A stretch of DNA of 64,000 bases from Cupriavidus pauculus (GCF_008693385.1 NZ_CP044065.1:620001-684000), one strand, 5' to 3'. Positions 1 through 9,147 are shown, numbered from the stretch's first letter. The notes: generated from the sequence alone by a model not told the origin. Numbers and translations are program-made.

Positions 1-37
1 CGACGGTGCAGAAGATGTCCCAGGAGCGGATAGTCAT
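1..37 (-). CDS. earP: EarP, EF-P arginine rhamnosyltransferase (N-terminal 12 codons only)
   Basis: An ATG at 35-37 on the minus strand opens a frame reading [12 protein letters not shown] before the window ends. WDIFC followed by V is the characteristic beginning of EarP, which transfers rhamnose from dTDP-rhamnose to a conserved arginine of elongation factor P and helps relieve ribosome stalling at polyproline. It is divergent from uvrC with an 86-base gap. Only the first twelve codons are visible, so the call rests on a short but distinctive start. Confidence 0.55.
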   Translation of the reverse strand, partial: MTIRSWDIFCTV

Positions 38-123
38 GCGGGAGGCCGGCAAAGGAATGCTCTAAACTTGCGATTCTAGAACGTCCCCAGCCTTATCCCC
101 AGCCTTACCTCCATTCGAATCCG

Positions 124-2190
124 ATGCCCGAGCAGGATCCCGCCACGCCCGCAGAACCCAAGATTGCCGATGCGCTGACCGACGCGGACGCCGCCGAGCA
201 GGCCGATCCGGCCGAGCCGGTAGAGCCGGTCGGGGAGGCCGTGTTCGACGCGCGGCCGATCATCGCGCGCCTGCCCGGCCTGCCCGGTGTCTACCGCTAT
301 TTCGACGCGGCCGGCAACGTGCTGTACGTGGGCAAGGCGCGCGACCTGAAGAAGCGCGTCTCCAGCTATTTCAACAAGACGCAGCTGTCGCCGCGCATCG
401 CGCTGATGGTGAGCAAGATCGCCCGCATCGAGACCACGGTGGTGCGCACCGAGGCCGAGGCGCTGCTGCTCGAGAACAACCTGATCAAGGCGCTCGCGCC
501 GCGGTACAACATCCTGTTCCGCGACGACAAGTCCTATCCGCTGCTCAAGCTGACCTCGCACAAGTTTCCGCGCATGGCGTACTACCGCGGCGCGACGGAC
601 CGCAAGCACCAGTACTTCGGGCCGTTCCCGAGCGCGTATGCGGTGCGCGAGAGCATGCAGATCCTGCAGAAGGTGTTCCAGCTGCGCACGTGCGAGGACA
701 CCGTCTTCAACAACCGCACGCGTCCCTGCCTGCTGCATCAGATCCATCGCTGCACGGCGCCGTGCGTGAACGCGATTACCGAAGAGGACTACGCGCGCGA
801 CGTCGGCAATGCCGCGCGTTTTCTCCAGGGCCACGAGAACGAGGTGCTGGCCGCGCTGCAGGCCAAGATGGAATCGCATGCGATGCAGCTGGAGTTCGAA
901 CAGGCCGCGGCCGTGCGCGACCAGATCGGCGCGCTGTCGACGGTGCTCAAGCGGCAGGCCGTGGAGGAAGTGGGGCAGGCGCGCGATATCGATATCCTCG
1001 CGGTGGCCGTCGAGGGGGGGCGCGCGTGCGTCAACCTCGCGATGGTGCGCGGCGGGCGGCATTTAGGCGACAAGGCCTATTTCCCGGCGCATGCCGACGA
1101 GGCGGCGGTCATCGTCGAGGACGGCGAGGAAGCGGAGGCCGTGGAGGTCGTGGAGGCCGGGGCGGACTTATCGGTGGATCGCGCAGTGGATCGGGTCGCC
1201 GCGCGCGTGCTGTCGGCGTTCATGATCCAGCATTACCTCGACCAGGGCGCGCCGCCGATCATCGTGGTCAGCCATATGCCCGCCGATGGCGCGGTGGTGG
1301 AGGCGCTCTCGATGCAGGCGGGCCGCAAGGTCGCGCTCGTGCGCCAGCCGCAGGGCCAGCGGCGCGTGTGGCTCGAGATGGCGCAGCAGGGCGCCGCGCT
1401 TGCCCTGTCGCGGCGGCTGGCGGAGCAGGGCAGCCAGCAGGCGCGCACGCGCGCGCTGGCCGAGACCATCGCCCTCGATCTGGAGGACCTTGCCACCCTG
1501 CGCATCGAGTGCTTCGACATCAGCCATACCGCGGGCGAGGCCACGCAGGCGTCGTGCGTCGTGTTCCATCACCACGCGATGCAGAACGGCGAGTACCGGC
1601 GCTACAACATCAACGACATCACGCCCGGCGACGATTACGCGGCGATGCGGCAGGTGCTGACGCGACGCTACCAGAAGCTCGTCGAGCAGATGCAGGAAGA
1701 CGCCGGCGCGGAGCCTGGCACGGCCGTGGCGGAAGAGCGCTCGAAGATGCCGCGCATCGTGCTGATCGATGGCGGCAAGGGGCAGGTGGAGGTCGCGCGG
1801 CAGGTGTTCGAGGAACTCGGGCTCGATATCGGCCTGCTCGTGGGCGTGGCCAAGGGCGAAGGCCGCAAGGTCGGGCTCGAGACGCTGATCTTCGCGGACG
1901 GCAGGCCCTCGCTCGAACTCGGGCAGGGCAGCGCGGCGCTGATGCTCGTGGCGCAGATCCGCGACGAGGCGCACCGCTTCGCGATCACGGGCATGCGCGC
2001 CAAGCGCGCGAAGGCGCGCACCACGTCGCGGCTGGAGGAGATCGAAGGCATCGGTGCGCGCCGGCGTCAAAAACTGCTGACGCGATTCGGCGGCCTGCGC
2101 GGCGTCATGGCGGCGAGCATCGACGAACTCGCGAGCGTCGAGGGTATCTCGCGCGCGCTGGCCGAGGAGATCTATCGCCAGCTGCATTGA
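124..2190 (+). CDS. uvrC: UvrABC excinuclease subunit C
   Basis: UvrC makes both incisions flanking a bulky DNA lesion after UvrA/UvrB recognition. The GIY-YIG nuclease lies near residues 50-90 (LPGVYRYF, then [14 protein letters not shown]), the UvrB-binding UVR helix pair near 245-272, the RNase-H-like endonuclease core in the C-terminal half, and helix-hairpin-helix motifs ([25 protein letters not shown]) in the last 50 residues. At 688 residues it exceeds the usual ~610: there is an acidic 40-residue N-terminal lead and an acidic insert near residues 328-360. No good ribosome-binding site precedes this ATG, and a GTG at 241 would remove the lead. pgsA follows on the same strand, a widely conserved pair. 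Confidence 0.97.
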   Translation: MPEQDPATPAEPKIADALTDADAAEQADPAEPVEPVGEAVFDARPIIARLPGLPGVYRYFDAAGNVLYVGKARDLKKRVSSYFNKTQLSPRIALMVSKIARIETTVVRTEAEALLLENNLIKALAPRYNILFRDDKSYPLLKLTSHKFPRMAYYRGATDRKHQYFGPFPSAYAVRESMQILQKVFQLRTCEDTVFNNRTRPCLLHQIHRCTAPCVNAITEEDYARDVGNAARFLQGHENEVLAALQAKMESHAMQLEFEQAAAVRDQIGALSTVLKRQAVEEVGQARDIDILAVAVEGGRACVNLAMVRGGRHLGDKAYFPAHADEAAVIVEDGEEAEAVEVVEAGADLSVDRAVDRVAARVLSAFMIQHYLDQGAPPIIVVSHMPADGAVVEALSMQAGRKVALVRQPQGQRRVWLEMAQQGAALALSRRLAEQGSQQARTRALAETIALDLEDLATLRIECFDISHTAGEATQASCVVFHHHAMQNGEYRRYNINDITPGDDYAAMRQVLTRRYQKLVEQMQEDAGAEPGTAVAEERSKMPRIVLIDGGKGQVEVARQVFEELGLDIGLLVGVAKGEGRKVGLETLIFADGRPSLELGQGSAALMLVAQIRDEAHRFAITGMRAKRAKARTTSRLEEIEGIGARRRQKLLTRFGGLRGVMAASIDELASVEGISRALAEEIYRQLH

Positions 2191-2289
2191 GGGACCGGAA
2201 GTCACGAATTGGCATGCGGTGGCGGAAATCGGCGACAATCGCGGCATTCCATTGATCGACCCGGCCCAGCCTCCGTCGCCCTCCGCTCC

Positions 2290-2889
2290 ATGCCACTGAA
2301 CATTCCCATTCTGCTGACCTGGCTTCGCGTGGCCATGATTCCCCTCGTGGTGGGCGTCTATTACCTGCCCGAGGCATGGATGCCGATGCCGATGAAGAAC
2401 GTCACCGCAGCCACGTTCTTTATCGTCGCCGCCGTGACGGACTGGCTCGATGGGTTCCTGGCCCGGCGCTGGAACCAGACGTCGGCCTTCGGCGCGTTTC
2501 TCGACCCCGTGGCGGACAAGCTCATGGTCACCGCAGCGCTGCTGTCGCTGCTGGCACTGGGCCGCGTGGCCGACCTGATCGCGCTGGTCATCATCGGCCG
2601 CGAGATCACGATTTCCGCGCTGCGCGAGTGGATGGCGCAGATTGGCGCCTCGCGCAGCGTGGCCGTGAATTTCCTGGGCAAGCTCAAGACCATGGTGCAG
2701 ATGATCGCGATTCCGCTGCTGCTGTTCCATGACTCGCTGTTCGGCTTCGATGCGTCGGTGCTCGGCGGCTGGATGATCTACGTGGCGGCGGTGCTGACGC
2801 TGTGGTCCATGTTCTACTACATGAAGCTCGCATGGCCGCAGATTCGCGAGCGCGCCAGTGTCGTGAGTGGCGCACGCACGCAAAAGTAA
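2290..2889 (+). CDS. pgsA: CDP-diacylglycerol--glycerol-3-phosphate 3-phosphatidyltransferase
   Basis: PgsA makes phosphatidylglycerophosphate, the committed step to phosphatidylglycerol and cardiolipin, in the inner membrane. The CDP-alcohol phosphotransferase signature D-x2-DG-x2-AR-x8-G-x3-D-x3-D is intact (DWLDG, then ARRW, then GAFLDPVADK) and several hydrophobic helices are present. The start at MPLNIPILLTWLR matches the family; the open frame extends upstream to 2209, but those 27 residues look non-coding. Length is 199 residues against about 182 in E. coli. It lies 99 bases after uvrC and just ahead of the tRNA block. Confidence 0.96.
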   Translation: MPLNIPILLTWLRVAMIPLVVGVYYLPEAWMPMPMKNVTAATFFIVAAVTDWLDGFLARRWNQTSAFGAFLDPVADKLMVTAALLSLLALGRVADLIALVIIGREITISALREWMAQIGASRSVAVNFLGKLKTMVQMIAIPLLLFHDSLFGFDASVLGGWMIYVAAVLTLWSMFYYMKLAWPQIRERASVVSGARTQK

Positions 2890-2907
2890 ATCGGATTAAA
2901 AAAGTTG

Positions 2908-2937
2908 TTGACGGGGCCGTTCGGTCTTTGCAATAAT
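2908..2937 (+). promoter_or_regulatory. Probable sigma-70 promoter of the tRNA cluster
   Basis: TTGACG at 2908-2913 is followed after 17-18 bases by an AATAAT-like -10 at 2931-2937, between the pgsA stop and the tRNAs. It matches the -35 consensus at five of six positions. The first tRNA begins about 130 bases downstream, so a leader would be processed away. A weaker GATAAT at 3008-3013 could be a second -10. Confidence 0.5.
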
Positions 2938-3068
2938 CTCGTTCTCGCTGCTGCTGACGCAAACGAATCGAGCAAGATTAAACGGTTTTGGCGTCGGAAC
3001 GAAGCACGATAATGCGTAGTTAAAAGATGTTGCGCGATTGTCTGCTTTTCAGTAGTATGCAGGACCCT

Positions 3069-3144
3069 GCGGGAGTAGCTCAGTTGGTAGAGCGCAACCT
3101 TGCCAAGGTTGAGGTCGCGAGTTCGAGACTCGTCTCCCGCTCCA
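3069..3144 (+). tRNA. tRNA-Gly (GCC), copy 1
   Basis: A 76-base cloverleaf with an encoded CCA end. The acceptor stem starts GCGGGAG and closes CTCCCGC; the anticodon loop reads CTTGCCAAG with anticodon GCC; the T-arm contains GTTCGAGAC. It is base-for-base identical to the copy at 3203-3278. Confidence 0.97.
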
Positions 3145-3202
3145 GGTTAAGTTGTTCGACGGTTTGCATACGCCGGCGAGCATGTTGTAAAGCAAGTCGT
3201 AT

Positions 3203-3278
3203 GCGGGAGTAGCTCAGTTGGTAGAGCGCAACCTTGCCAAGGTTGAGGTCGCGAGTTCGAGACTCGTCTCCCGCTCCA
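3203..3278 (+). tRNA. tRNA-Gly (GCC), copy 2
   Basis: A second 76-base tRNA-Gly identical to the one 58 bases upstream, with encoded CCA. It was probably made by tandem duplication and is co-transcribed with copy 1 and tRNA-Cys. Confidence 0.97.
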
Positions 3279-3287
3279 GTTCCCTAA

Positions 3288-3361
3288 GGCGGGGTGGCAG
3301 AGTGGTTATGCAGCGGCCTGCAAAGCCGTGTACGCCGGTTCGATTCCGACCTCCGCCTCCA
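3288..3361 (+). tRNA. tRNA-Cys (GCA)
   Basis: A 74-base cloverleaf starting GGCGGGG and ending CCTCCGCCTCCA. The anticodon loop CCTGCAAAG gives anticodon GCA. It follows the second tRNA-Gly by 9 bases. The Gly-Cys order after uvrC-pgsA matches glyW-cysT in E. coli. Confidence 0.97.
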
Positions 3362-3378
3362 AGTGTTCTGTTTTGCCG

Positions 3379-3406
3379 AACGGCGTCGTGAAAACGACGC
3401 CGTTTT
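3379..3406 (+). terminator. Terminator after the tRNA cluster
   Basis: Perfect 11-bp stem AACGGCGTCGT / ACGACGCCGTT with a GAAA tetraloop and a short T run. It lies 17 bases after tRNA-Cys and 25 bases beyond the end of the convergent LysR gene, so it may serve both. Confidence 0.8.
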
Positions 3407-3430
3407 GCTTTGGTCCGTTTTGCTTTGGCA

Positions 3431-4348
3431 TTACGCACTGATTCCCGGCGCCGCCGCGCGCAGGTACTCGCTGAACGCGAGCAACCCCTGCGTCGGATAC
3501 TTGTCCTGATGCACCACGAGCTGCAGCGGCCGGATGATGGGCGGCAATCCTTCCCGTAGCGGCAGCAGCAGCCCGCGCGCGATCTCGTCGCGTACCACGT
3601 GCAACGACAGGCAGCTCACGCCGAAACCGCTCATCACCGCGCGCTTGATCGCTTCCGCATTGCCCAGTTCCAGCGCATAGCGCAGCGTGCCTAGCGCGGG
3701 CACGAGCCGCGACTCGATGATCTCGCGCGTGCCCGAGCCCGGTTCCCGCACGATCCAGTCGGCTTCCCGCAGCATGTCGTGCAGCGTCTCCGGCCGCTGC
3801 GACGCCAGCGCCAGCGGATGCGAAGGCCCCACCACGACCACCATTTCGTCGTCGCACCAGTGCACGCTGCGCAGTTCGCGCTCGTGGCTCGTGCCTTCGA
3901 TCAGCCCGATATCGACCTCGAACTGCAGCAGCGACTGCAGGACGTCTTGCGTATTGCCGATGCGCAGGTCGAGTGAGCAGGGGCCCGGCTGCGCGTTGCG
4001 GAAGCCCGCGAGCAGAGGCGGGAGGATATAGCTGCCGATGGTATTGCTGGCGGCGATGCGCAGTGCGACGCCGCTTTGCGCGGAGAAGCGCTCGAGCTCG
4101 TGTGCCTGGTCGAGCAGCGATAGCGCGCGCGGAAAGAACTGGCGCCCCGATTCGTTGATGCTGAGCCGCCGCGCCACCCGGTCGAACAGCGGGCCGTCGA
4201 GCGCGCGTTCCAGTTCCGCGAGCGAGGCGCTGACCGCGGACTGCGACATCGCCAGCGCCTCGGCGGCCGCGATGGTGCTGCCGTGCTGGGCGACGGCCAC
4301 GAACACGGAAAGCTGGCGCAGGGTGAGACGAAGCGGGCGGTATTCCAT
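3431..4348 (-). CDS. LysR-family transcriptional regulator (YeiE-like)
   Basis: A 305-residue LysR protein. The N-terminal winged helix-turn-helix is near residues 5-62 (LRQLSVFVAVAQHGS, then MSQSAVSASLAELE), followed by a periplasmic-binding-like effector domain. The start at MEYRPLRLTLRQL is the canonical LysR beginning; the open frame continues upstream to 5458 only as a shadow of the divergent gene. It is divergent from the YeiH-type exporter with a 105-base shared promoter region, the same arrangement as yeiE-yeiH in E. coli. It probably activates that gene; the effector cannot be read from sequence. Confidence 0.9.
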   Translation of the reverse strand: MEYRPLRLTLRQLSVFVAVAQHGSTIAAAEALAMSQSAVSASLAELERALDGPLFDRVARRLSINESGRQFFPRALSLLDQAHELERFSAQSGVALRIAASNTIGSYILPPLLAGFRNAQPGPCSLDLRIGNTQDVLQSLLQFEVDIGLIEGTSHERELRSVHWCDDEMVVVVGPSHPLALASQRPETLHDMLREADWIVREPGSGTREIIESRLVPALGTLRYALELGNAEAIKRAVMSGFGVSCLSLHVVRDEIARGLLLPLREGLPPIIRPLQLVVHQDKYPTQGLLAFSEYLRAAAPGISA

Positions 4349-4453
4349 TGTTCTATCGATAAAACAGTTAAGGCATAACGATATTACCCGTTTTACTGAT
4401 TGAGCGGCGATCACTACGCTTAGGGACATCGACGCAGACCTCCCCCCACTGCC

Positions 4454-5569
4454 ATGTCCTCGAACCCCATTTCCGCGCCCGCCGCTGCTTCCACGCCGTC
4501 CACGCCTTCCGCTCCGGCCGTCGCCTCGTGGCCGACGCGTCTGATCGCGCTGGTTCCGCTGGGCGGCATCGCGTGGCTGATGATGACGCTGGCCGATCAT
4601 CCGGCGGTGTCGCGGTATGGCCTGAGCGCGCTGACGCTGGCGATGTGCGCGGGGATGGTCGCGGCCAACACGATGCCGCGGCACTGGCTCGCGCCGCTCG
4701 GCCCGGGCATGCAGCTCGCGCGGCATCATCTGCTGCGTCTGGGTGTGGCGCTCTACGGCCTGCGCCTGACGTTCGGCGCCATCGCCGCGCTGGGCGCGGC
4801 GGGCGTCGTGGTGCCGCTGACGATGCTGGTGGCGACGCTGCTGCTCGGCACGTGGGTGGGCTCGACGTTCTTCGGTCTGTCGCGGCGCGAGGCGATTCTC
4901 GTCAGCGCGGGGAGCGCGGTGTGCGGCGCGGCGGCGGCGATTGCCGTGTCCTCCGTGGTGCGTACCGACGATCGGCAGACGGCGGTCGCGGTCGCGACCG
5001 TGGTGCTGTTCGGCACGGTCGGCATGTTGCTCTATCCGTGGCTCTACGAACTGGCCACGCAGCACTGGCATCTGGCGATCACCGAGCGTGCGTTCGGCAT
5101 CTTCACGGGGGCAACGCTGCACGAGGTGGCGCAGGTGATTGCCTCGGGCAAGATGGTCAGCGACGCGACCGCCGATGCGGCCGTGGTGGCCAAGATGGTG
5201 CGCGTGCTTGCGCTCGGTCCGCTGCTGCTGATCATGGCGCTGTGGCCGCAGGGCAAGGCTGCCGAGGGCGATGGCGAGGCTCGGGCCAAGGCGCGCGACT
5301 GGCGCGCGCTGCTGCGCGCGGTGCCCTGGTTTGCGCTGGGGTTCGTCGCGGTGATGGCGCTCAACTCGGCATCGCTGGTGCCGCAGGACTGGAAGACGCC
5401 GCTGATCGCGCTCGACAACTGGATGCTGGCCTGCGCGATGCTCGCGATCGGTCTGCACACACGCATCGGCGATCTGCTACGCGCGGGGCGCAAGCCGCTC
5501 GGCCTGGCGGCGGTGCTGTTCGTGTTCCTGATGGTGGGTGGCGCGCTGCTCTGCTACGCGGTGATCTGA
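4454..5569 (+). CDS. YeiH-family putative sulfate exporter
   Basis: A 371-residue inner-membrane protein with about ten hydrophobic helices, of the YeiH/UPF0324 family annotated as putative sulfate exporters. Family landmarks include NTMPRHWLAPLGPGMQLARH, a CGAAAAIAVSS loop, a FTGATLHEVAQVIASG helix and a Gly-rich C-terminal helix. The N-terminus has a Ser/Ala/Pro-rich lead of about 25 residues before the first helix. Transcription is divergent from the LysR regulator. Transport of sulfate by this family is weakly supported experimentally, so the substrate is uncertain. Confidence 0.88.
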   Translation: MSSNPISAPAAASTPSTPSAPAVASWPTRLIALVPLGGIAWLMMTLADHPAVSRYGLSALTLAMCAGMVAANTMPRHWLAPLGPGMQLARHHLLRLGVALYGLRLTFGAIAALGAAGVVVPLTMLVATLLLGTWVGSTFFGLSRREAILVSAGSAVCGAAAAIAVSSVVRTDDRQTAVAVATVVLFGTVGMLLYPWLYELATQHWHLAITERAFGIFTGATLHEVAQVIASGKMVSDATADAAVVAKMVRVLALGPLLLIMALWPQGKAAEGDGEARAKARDWRALLRAVPWFALGFVAVMALNSASLVPQDWKTPLIALDNWMLACAMLAIGLHTRIGDLLRAGRKPLGLAAVLFVFLMVGGALLCYAVI

Positions 5570-5651
5570 GGCGATCCGAGGCGATCCGAGGCGGACCCGA
5601 GGCCGAGGGTGGGGCGATGGCGGGGCGGTGGTGGGGCGATGGTGGGTGCTC

Positions 5652-5738
5652 TGGTGCGGCCGACGGGACTCGAACCCGTAAGCCTGGAAAGGCGGCAGAT
5701 TTTAAGTCTGCTGAGTCTACCAATTTCTCCACGGCCGC
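5652..5738 (-). tRNA. tRNA-Leu (TAA)
   Basis: An 87-base class II tRNA with a long variable arm. On the minus strand it starts GCGGCCGTGGAGAAATTGGT, has anticodon loop ACTTAAAAT (anticodon TAA) and ends GTCGGCCGCACCA with encoded CCA. In E. coli the equivalent leuZ follows cysT directly; here it is 2.3 kb away on the opposite strand. Between it and the YeiH stop are short direct repeats (GCGATCCGAG units near 5571-5595). Confidence 0.96.
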
Positions 5739-5913
5739 ATGGCAAGCCCGATATTGTGGTGGCTTAGGCGCGACTCCGCAAGCACGACGCATCGCCGGCA
5801 TCATGTGATCTGGCTGTTACCGGCGGTAACAATGTAGCGCGTGCGGTTTCACCTGAATTTTTGCCGAGCGCTAGAATACGCCTCATCAAAGCTCACTTTA
5901 CGAGGCAACGATC

Positions 5914-6252
5914 ATGAAACGCTGGTTCCTTGCAGCATTTGGTGTGGCCGCCGCGCTGGCGTCTGGCGCTGCAATGGCCCGTGTGAACGTGGACATCGGC
6001 ATTGGCGTCCCTGGCGTCGTCGTCGGCGGTCCCGCGTACTACCCGCCTGCGCCCGCCTACTACTCGCCGCCGCCGCCCGTCGTGGTGGCCCCGGCCCCGG
6101 TCTACTATGGCCCGCCGCCGGTGGTGGTACGTCCGGCCCCGGTCTACTACGGTCCTGGCTACTATGCTGGCCCGCGCTACTACTACGGCCCCGGCTATCG
6201 CGGCTACGGCCACTATCACGGCGGTTACCACGGCGGTCACGGCCACCGTTGA
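5914..6252 (+). CDS. Small secreted Pro/Tyr/Gly-rich protein
   Basis: A 112-residue protein with a clear Sec signal peptide (KRW, hydrophobic core, cleavage after AMA near residue 22). The mature part is built of PPPVVV, PAPVYYGP and YYGPGY elements and ends in a His/Gly tail (HYHGGYHGGHGHR). Such short proteins are common in Burkholderiaceae envelopes and have no assigned role; the His-rich end could bind metal. The ribosome-binding site is GAGGCAACG upstream of the ATG. A strong terminator follows, so it is monocistronic. Its composition resembles the protein at 58014-58568. Confidence 0.8.
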   Translation: MKRWFLAAFGVAAALASGAAMARVNVDIGIGVPGVVVGGPAYYPPAPAYYSPPPPVVVAPAPVYYGPPPVVVRPAPVYYGPGYYAGPRYYYGPGYRGYGHYHGGYHGGHGHR

Positions 6253-6271
6253 TTCGAAATACATGCCTGCG

Positions 6272-6296
6272 AAAAAGCCCCTTCGGGGGCTTTTTT
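6272..6296 (+). terminator. Rho-independent terminator
   Basis: AAAAAGCCCC-TTCG-GGGGCTTTTTT: a stem with a UUCG-type loop flanked by A and T runs, 20 bases after the secreted-protein gene. It is symmetric enough to work in both directions. Confidence 0.9.
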
Positions 6297-6536
6297 GTTG
6301 GATGCACACGGTTCTTTGGTAGAGGGGCGTCAGCATTTTCCGACATTCGATGAATGGAAATTGCGCGTGTCGGTTCCAACTAAAATTCGACGCTCAATTT
6401 ATTTGACCAGACCGATCAATCACATTGGCCGAGTGGCTCAGGGTTACCACCTACACTGCTTTCGTGACATCGCTGCTGCACTGCAACGATGCCGTGTCAC
6501 CAACGAACAGCGTCCACGAACGCAGAGGATTCCCAA

Positions 6537-6806
6537 ATGTCCATCCAACGCATTGCTACCGCAGTCGCTTCTGTCGCGCTTCTTGCACTCGGTGCCGCCT
6601 CGGCATCGGCCATCGCCGCGCCGATGAACGCCGACAACGCATACTCCACCACGAACCGCGTGGCCGCCCCCGATCCGTACACCGATGGCGCGCGCATCAG
6701 CAATCGGGATGGCTACGTGCCCGACGGCGCGCATGGCCGGGCCGATCCGTTCACCGACGGCGCGCGCGTGACCGATCGCCGCGATGCGTTCACGGACGGC
6801 GCCTGA
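6537..6806 (+). CDS. Small secreted protein with DGAR repeats
   Basis: An 89-residue protein with a Sec signal (MSIQRIATAVASVALLALG..., cleavage near AIAA). The mature ~60 residues consist of degenerate repeats DPYTDGARISNR, DPFTDGARVTDR and DAFTDGA. No known domain is recognised. The start was chosen for the signal peptide; the open frame begins further upstream at 6489. A terminator follows 30 bases after the stop. The role is unknown. Confidence 0.72.
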   Translation: MSIQRIATAVASVALLALGAASASAIAAPMNADNAYSTTNRVAAPDPYTDGARISNRDGYVPDGAHGRADPFTDGARVTDRRDAFTDGA

Positions 6807-6837
6807 TCGTCCGCCGGCGATTTCCCCTCGCTGAAGA

Positions 6838-6863
6838 AGCCCGCCGCCAGGCGGGCTTTTTTT
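6838..6863 (+). terminator. Rho-independent terminator
   Basis: Perfect 8-bp stem AGCCCGCC / GGCGGGCT with a GCCA loop and a run of seven T, 31 bases past the DGAR-repeat gene. Confidence 0.9.
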
Positions 6864-6973
6864 GTGCGATGTTCGCGAGCGGCGGCGCGATGGGACGCGC
6901 TTTGTCGGCGGGCGCGCGCACGTCGCACGATATACTGCGGCCTCGACCTTGATGACACACCTTAGGAGAGGGT

Positions 6974-7381
6974 ATGCAGCAAAAGACCGTACTGACGGCT
7001 GACGACGTGAAGAAGCTGGTTGCGGCCGCCGAAGCGGAAGCCAAGCTTCATAACTGGGCTGTCACGATCGCCGTGGTGGACGATGGCGGCCATCCGCTCG
7101 CCCTGCAGCGACTCGACGGCGTGGCACCGATCTCGGCCTATATCGCCACCGAGAAAGCGCGCACGGCCGCAATGGGCCGCCGCGAGTCCAAGATCTACGA
7201 GGACATGATCAACAATGGCCGCTACTCGTTCCTGACGGCGCCGAACCTGCAGGGCATGCTCGAGGGCGGCGTGCCCATCGTCGTGAACGGCCAGTACGTG
7301 GGTGCCGTCGGCGTGTCGGGCGTGAAGTCCACCGAAGACGCGCAGATCGCGCGCGCCGGCATTGCCGCGCTGGGCATCTGA
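6974..7381 (+). CDS. GlcG/HbpS-family heme-binding-like protein
   Basis: A 135-residue protein of the GlcG/HbpS (DUF336) family. Landmarks are the N-terminal LTADDVKKLVAAAEAEA helix, VVDDGGHPLALQRLDG, a central IATEKARTAA helix and the C-terminal GAVGVSGVKSTEDAQIARAG. Family members bind heme or act as chaperones of corrinoid/diol enzymes; many are annotated heme-binding protein. GGAGAGGGT precedes the ATG. No signal peptide is present, so a cytosolic location is expected. It sits next to hemP and the TonB system, which fits a role in heme or iron handling, but no Fur box was seen upstream. Confidence 0.85.
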   Translation: MQQKTVLTADDVKKLVAAAEAEAKLHNWAVTIAVVDDGGHPLALQRLDGVAPISAYIATEKARTAAMGRRESKIYEDMINNGRYSFLTAPNLQGMLEGGVPIVVNGQYVGAVGVSGVKSTEDAQIARAGIAALGI

Positions 7382-7405
7382 GCCATTCAGCGCCCGTAGC
7401 ACAAT

Positions 7406-7436
7406 GAAAAACCCCGCGGGCGCAATGTCCGCGGGG
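7406..7436 (-). terminator. Terminator of hemP
   Basis: On the minus strand CCCCGCGG pairs with CCGCGGGG across a short loop and is followed by TTTTTCATTG. It lies 40 bases past the hemP stop. Confidence 0.75.
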
Positions 7437-7476
7437 CGATGTTTCGGCAGGTCGGCAGGTCTTCTATCCGGCGAAC

Positions 7477-7803
7477 CTACTTCGTCAGGATCAGCTTCCC
7501 ATAGCGCGTGATGCGCAGCGTATAGACGTCGCCGTTATGCAGGATCGGCAGCGTCGTCGCGCCTTGCATCAGCGATTCCAGCGGCACGGCGGGCGCAGTC
7601 GTCTGCGCGGCCGGCGCAATGGTTTCCACGCGCATCAGCGCTTCCAGGCGGGCGGGCAGGGCGGCGACCGCCGAGCGGACCGACGCCATGGCCGAAGAGG
7701 CTTCGCGGCGGGGCTGCTGCGGGGCAACCTCCACACGACGAAGCGACAGACGGCGACGCGAGACTTCTCGCGGTTGCTGCATTGGCAGGCTGAGAGTGCT
7801 CAT
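7477..7803 (-). CDS. hemP: Hemin uptake protein HemP
   Basis: A 108-residue protein whose last 30 residues are the HemP domain (LPILHNGDVYTLRITRYGKL, then ILTK). The first ~75 residues form a basic, Ala/Pro-rich extension that is longer than in classical ~60-residue HemP. In related beta-proteobacteria HemP (HmuP) binds the promoter of the heme receptor gene and is needed for its expression. A Fur box lies 48 bases upstream of the start, so the gene should be iron-repressed. No heme receptor gene lies alongside, so its target must be elsewhere in the genome. Confidence 0.88.
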   Translation of the reverse strand: MSTLSLPMQQPREVSRRRLSLRRVEVAPQQPRREASSAMASVRSAVAALPARLEALMRVETIAPAAQTTAPAVPLESLMQGATTLPILHNGDVYTLRITRYGKLILTK

Positions 7804-7850
7804 GTTCTTCTCCAGACGCGATCCATTGATCGATTGATGGAGTGATCATA

Positions 7851-7869
7851 AATGAGAACCGTTATCATT
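7851..7869 (-). promoter_or_regulatory. Fur box upstream of hemP
   Basis: AATGATAACGGTTCTCATT on the minus strand matches the Fur palindrome GATAATGATAATCATTATC at most key positions. It is placed where the hemP promoter must lie and supports iron-dependent repression. Confidence 0.8.
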
Positions 7870-7932
7870 ACAAGCGTGTTCACATCCATTTACACGGTTG
7901 TTCGATCGGCGCGTCGGTGGCGTGCGGCGAAT

Positions 7933-7965
7933 AAAAAAGGGCATCCACGCGGATGCCCTTTTTTT
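7933..7965 (-). terminator. Terminator of the tonB-exbB-exbD operon
   Basis: AAAAAAGGGCATCC-ACGC-GGATGCCCTTTTTT: an 8-bp GC stem flanked by A and T runs, 17 bases beyond exbD. It can act in both directions and insulates exbD from hemP. Confidence 0.9.
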
Positions 7966-7981
7966 GCCGAAACCCCCGCGC

Positions 7982-8395
<414 letters not shown>

Positions 8396-8415
8396 GATGG
8401 ATTCCTCTTTGCAGC

Positions 8416-9147
8416 TTAGTTCTTGACGGCCAGGCGCACCGAAGCGTCATCGGAGGCGGCGCCACGGGCGGTCGGGCGCAGGCGCGCGCCGGTGATGAAG
8501 TAGGCGTGCAGGTCGTGCGCGAAACGGTTGAGCTTCGAGATCACGCCCTTGTTGCCGCGCGACAGCGCGTTGTAACCGAGCACGGCCGGGATGGCCACGG
8601 CCAGGCCGAAGGCGGTCATGATCAGCGCTTCACCGACGGGGCCGGCCACCTTGTCGATGGTCGGGACGCCCGAGGCGCCAATGCCGATCAGGGCATGATA
8701 GATGCCCCACACCGTGCCGAACAGGCCGACGAACGGCGCGGTGGAGCCCACCGATGCCAGCACGGCGAGGCCCGACTGCATGCGCGACACGGCTTCGTCG
8801 ATCGAGCTCTTGAGCGAGCGCGTCAGCCAGTCCGAGATATCCATCGCGTCATGCAGCTGCGGCTGGCTTGCGCGGTGATGCTGCGCGGCTTCCTTGCCGG
8901 TCAGCGCCAGCATGCGGAACGGGTTGCTGTCGTTCGAGCCCAGCGTTTCCAGCGCGTGGTCGAATTCGTCCGAGTGCCAGAAGCGCTTTTCCGCGCCATG
9001 CGCCATCTTTTTGAGACGGACCAGATCCCACGCCTTCGTGAGAATCACGATCCAGGACAGAAGGGACATGATGAGCAGAATGATCGCGGTCGCGCGCATG
9101 ACGAAATCGCCTTGCGTCCAGAGGTGGGAGAGTCCGAGGTCCTGCAT
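8416..9147 (-). CDS. exbB: Biopolymer transport protein ExbB (MotA/TolQ family)
   Basis: A 243-residue MotA/TolQ/ExbB channel protein. It has three transmembrane helices (near residues 17-40, 138-160 and 178-200), a cytoplasmic loop with FRMLALTGKEAA, and the family motif TAPFVGLFGTVWGIYHAL. It forms the pentameric stator around ExbD. It lies 66 bases downstream of tonB, with a good ribosome-binding site (AGGAACAACC). Confidence 0.95.
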   Translation of the reverse strand: MQDLGLSHLWTQGDFVMRATAIILLIMSLLSWIVILTKAWDLVRLKKMAHGAEKRFWHSDEFDHALETLGSNDSNPFRMLALTGKEAAQHHRASQPQLHDAMDISDWLTRSLKSSIDEAVSRMQSGLAVLASVGSTAPFVGLFGTVWGIYHALIGIGASGVPTIDKVAGPVGEALIMTAFGLAVAIPAVLGYNALSRGNKGVISKLNRFAHDLHAYFITGARLRPTARGAASDDASVRLAVKN

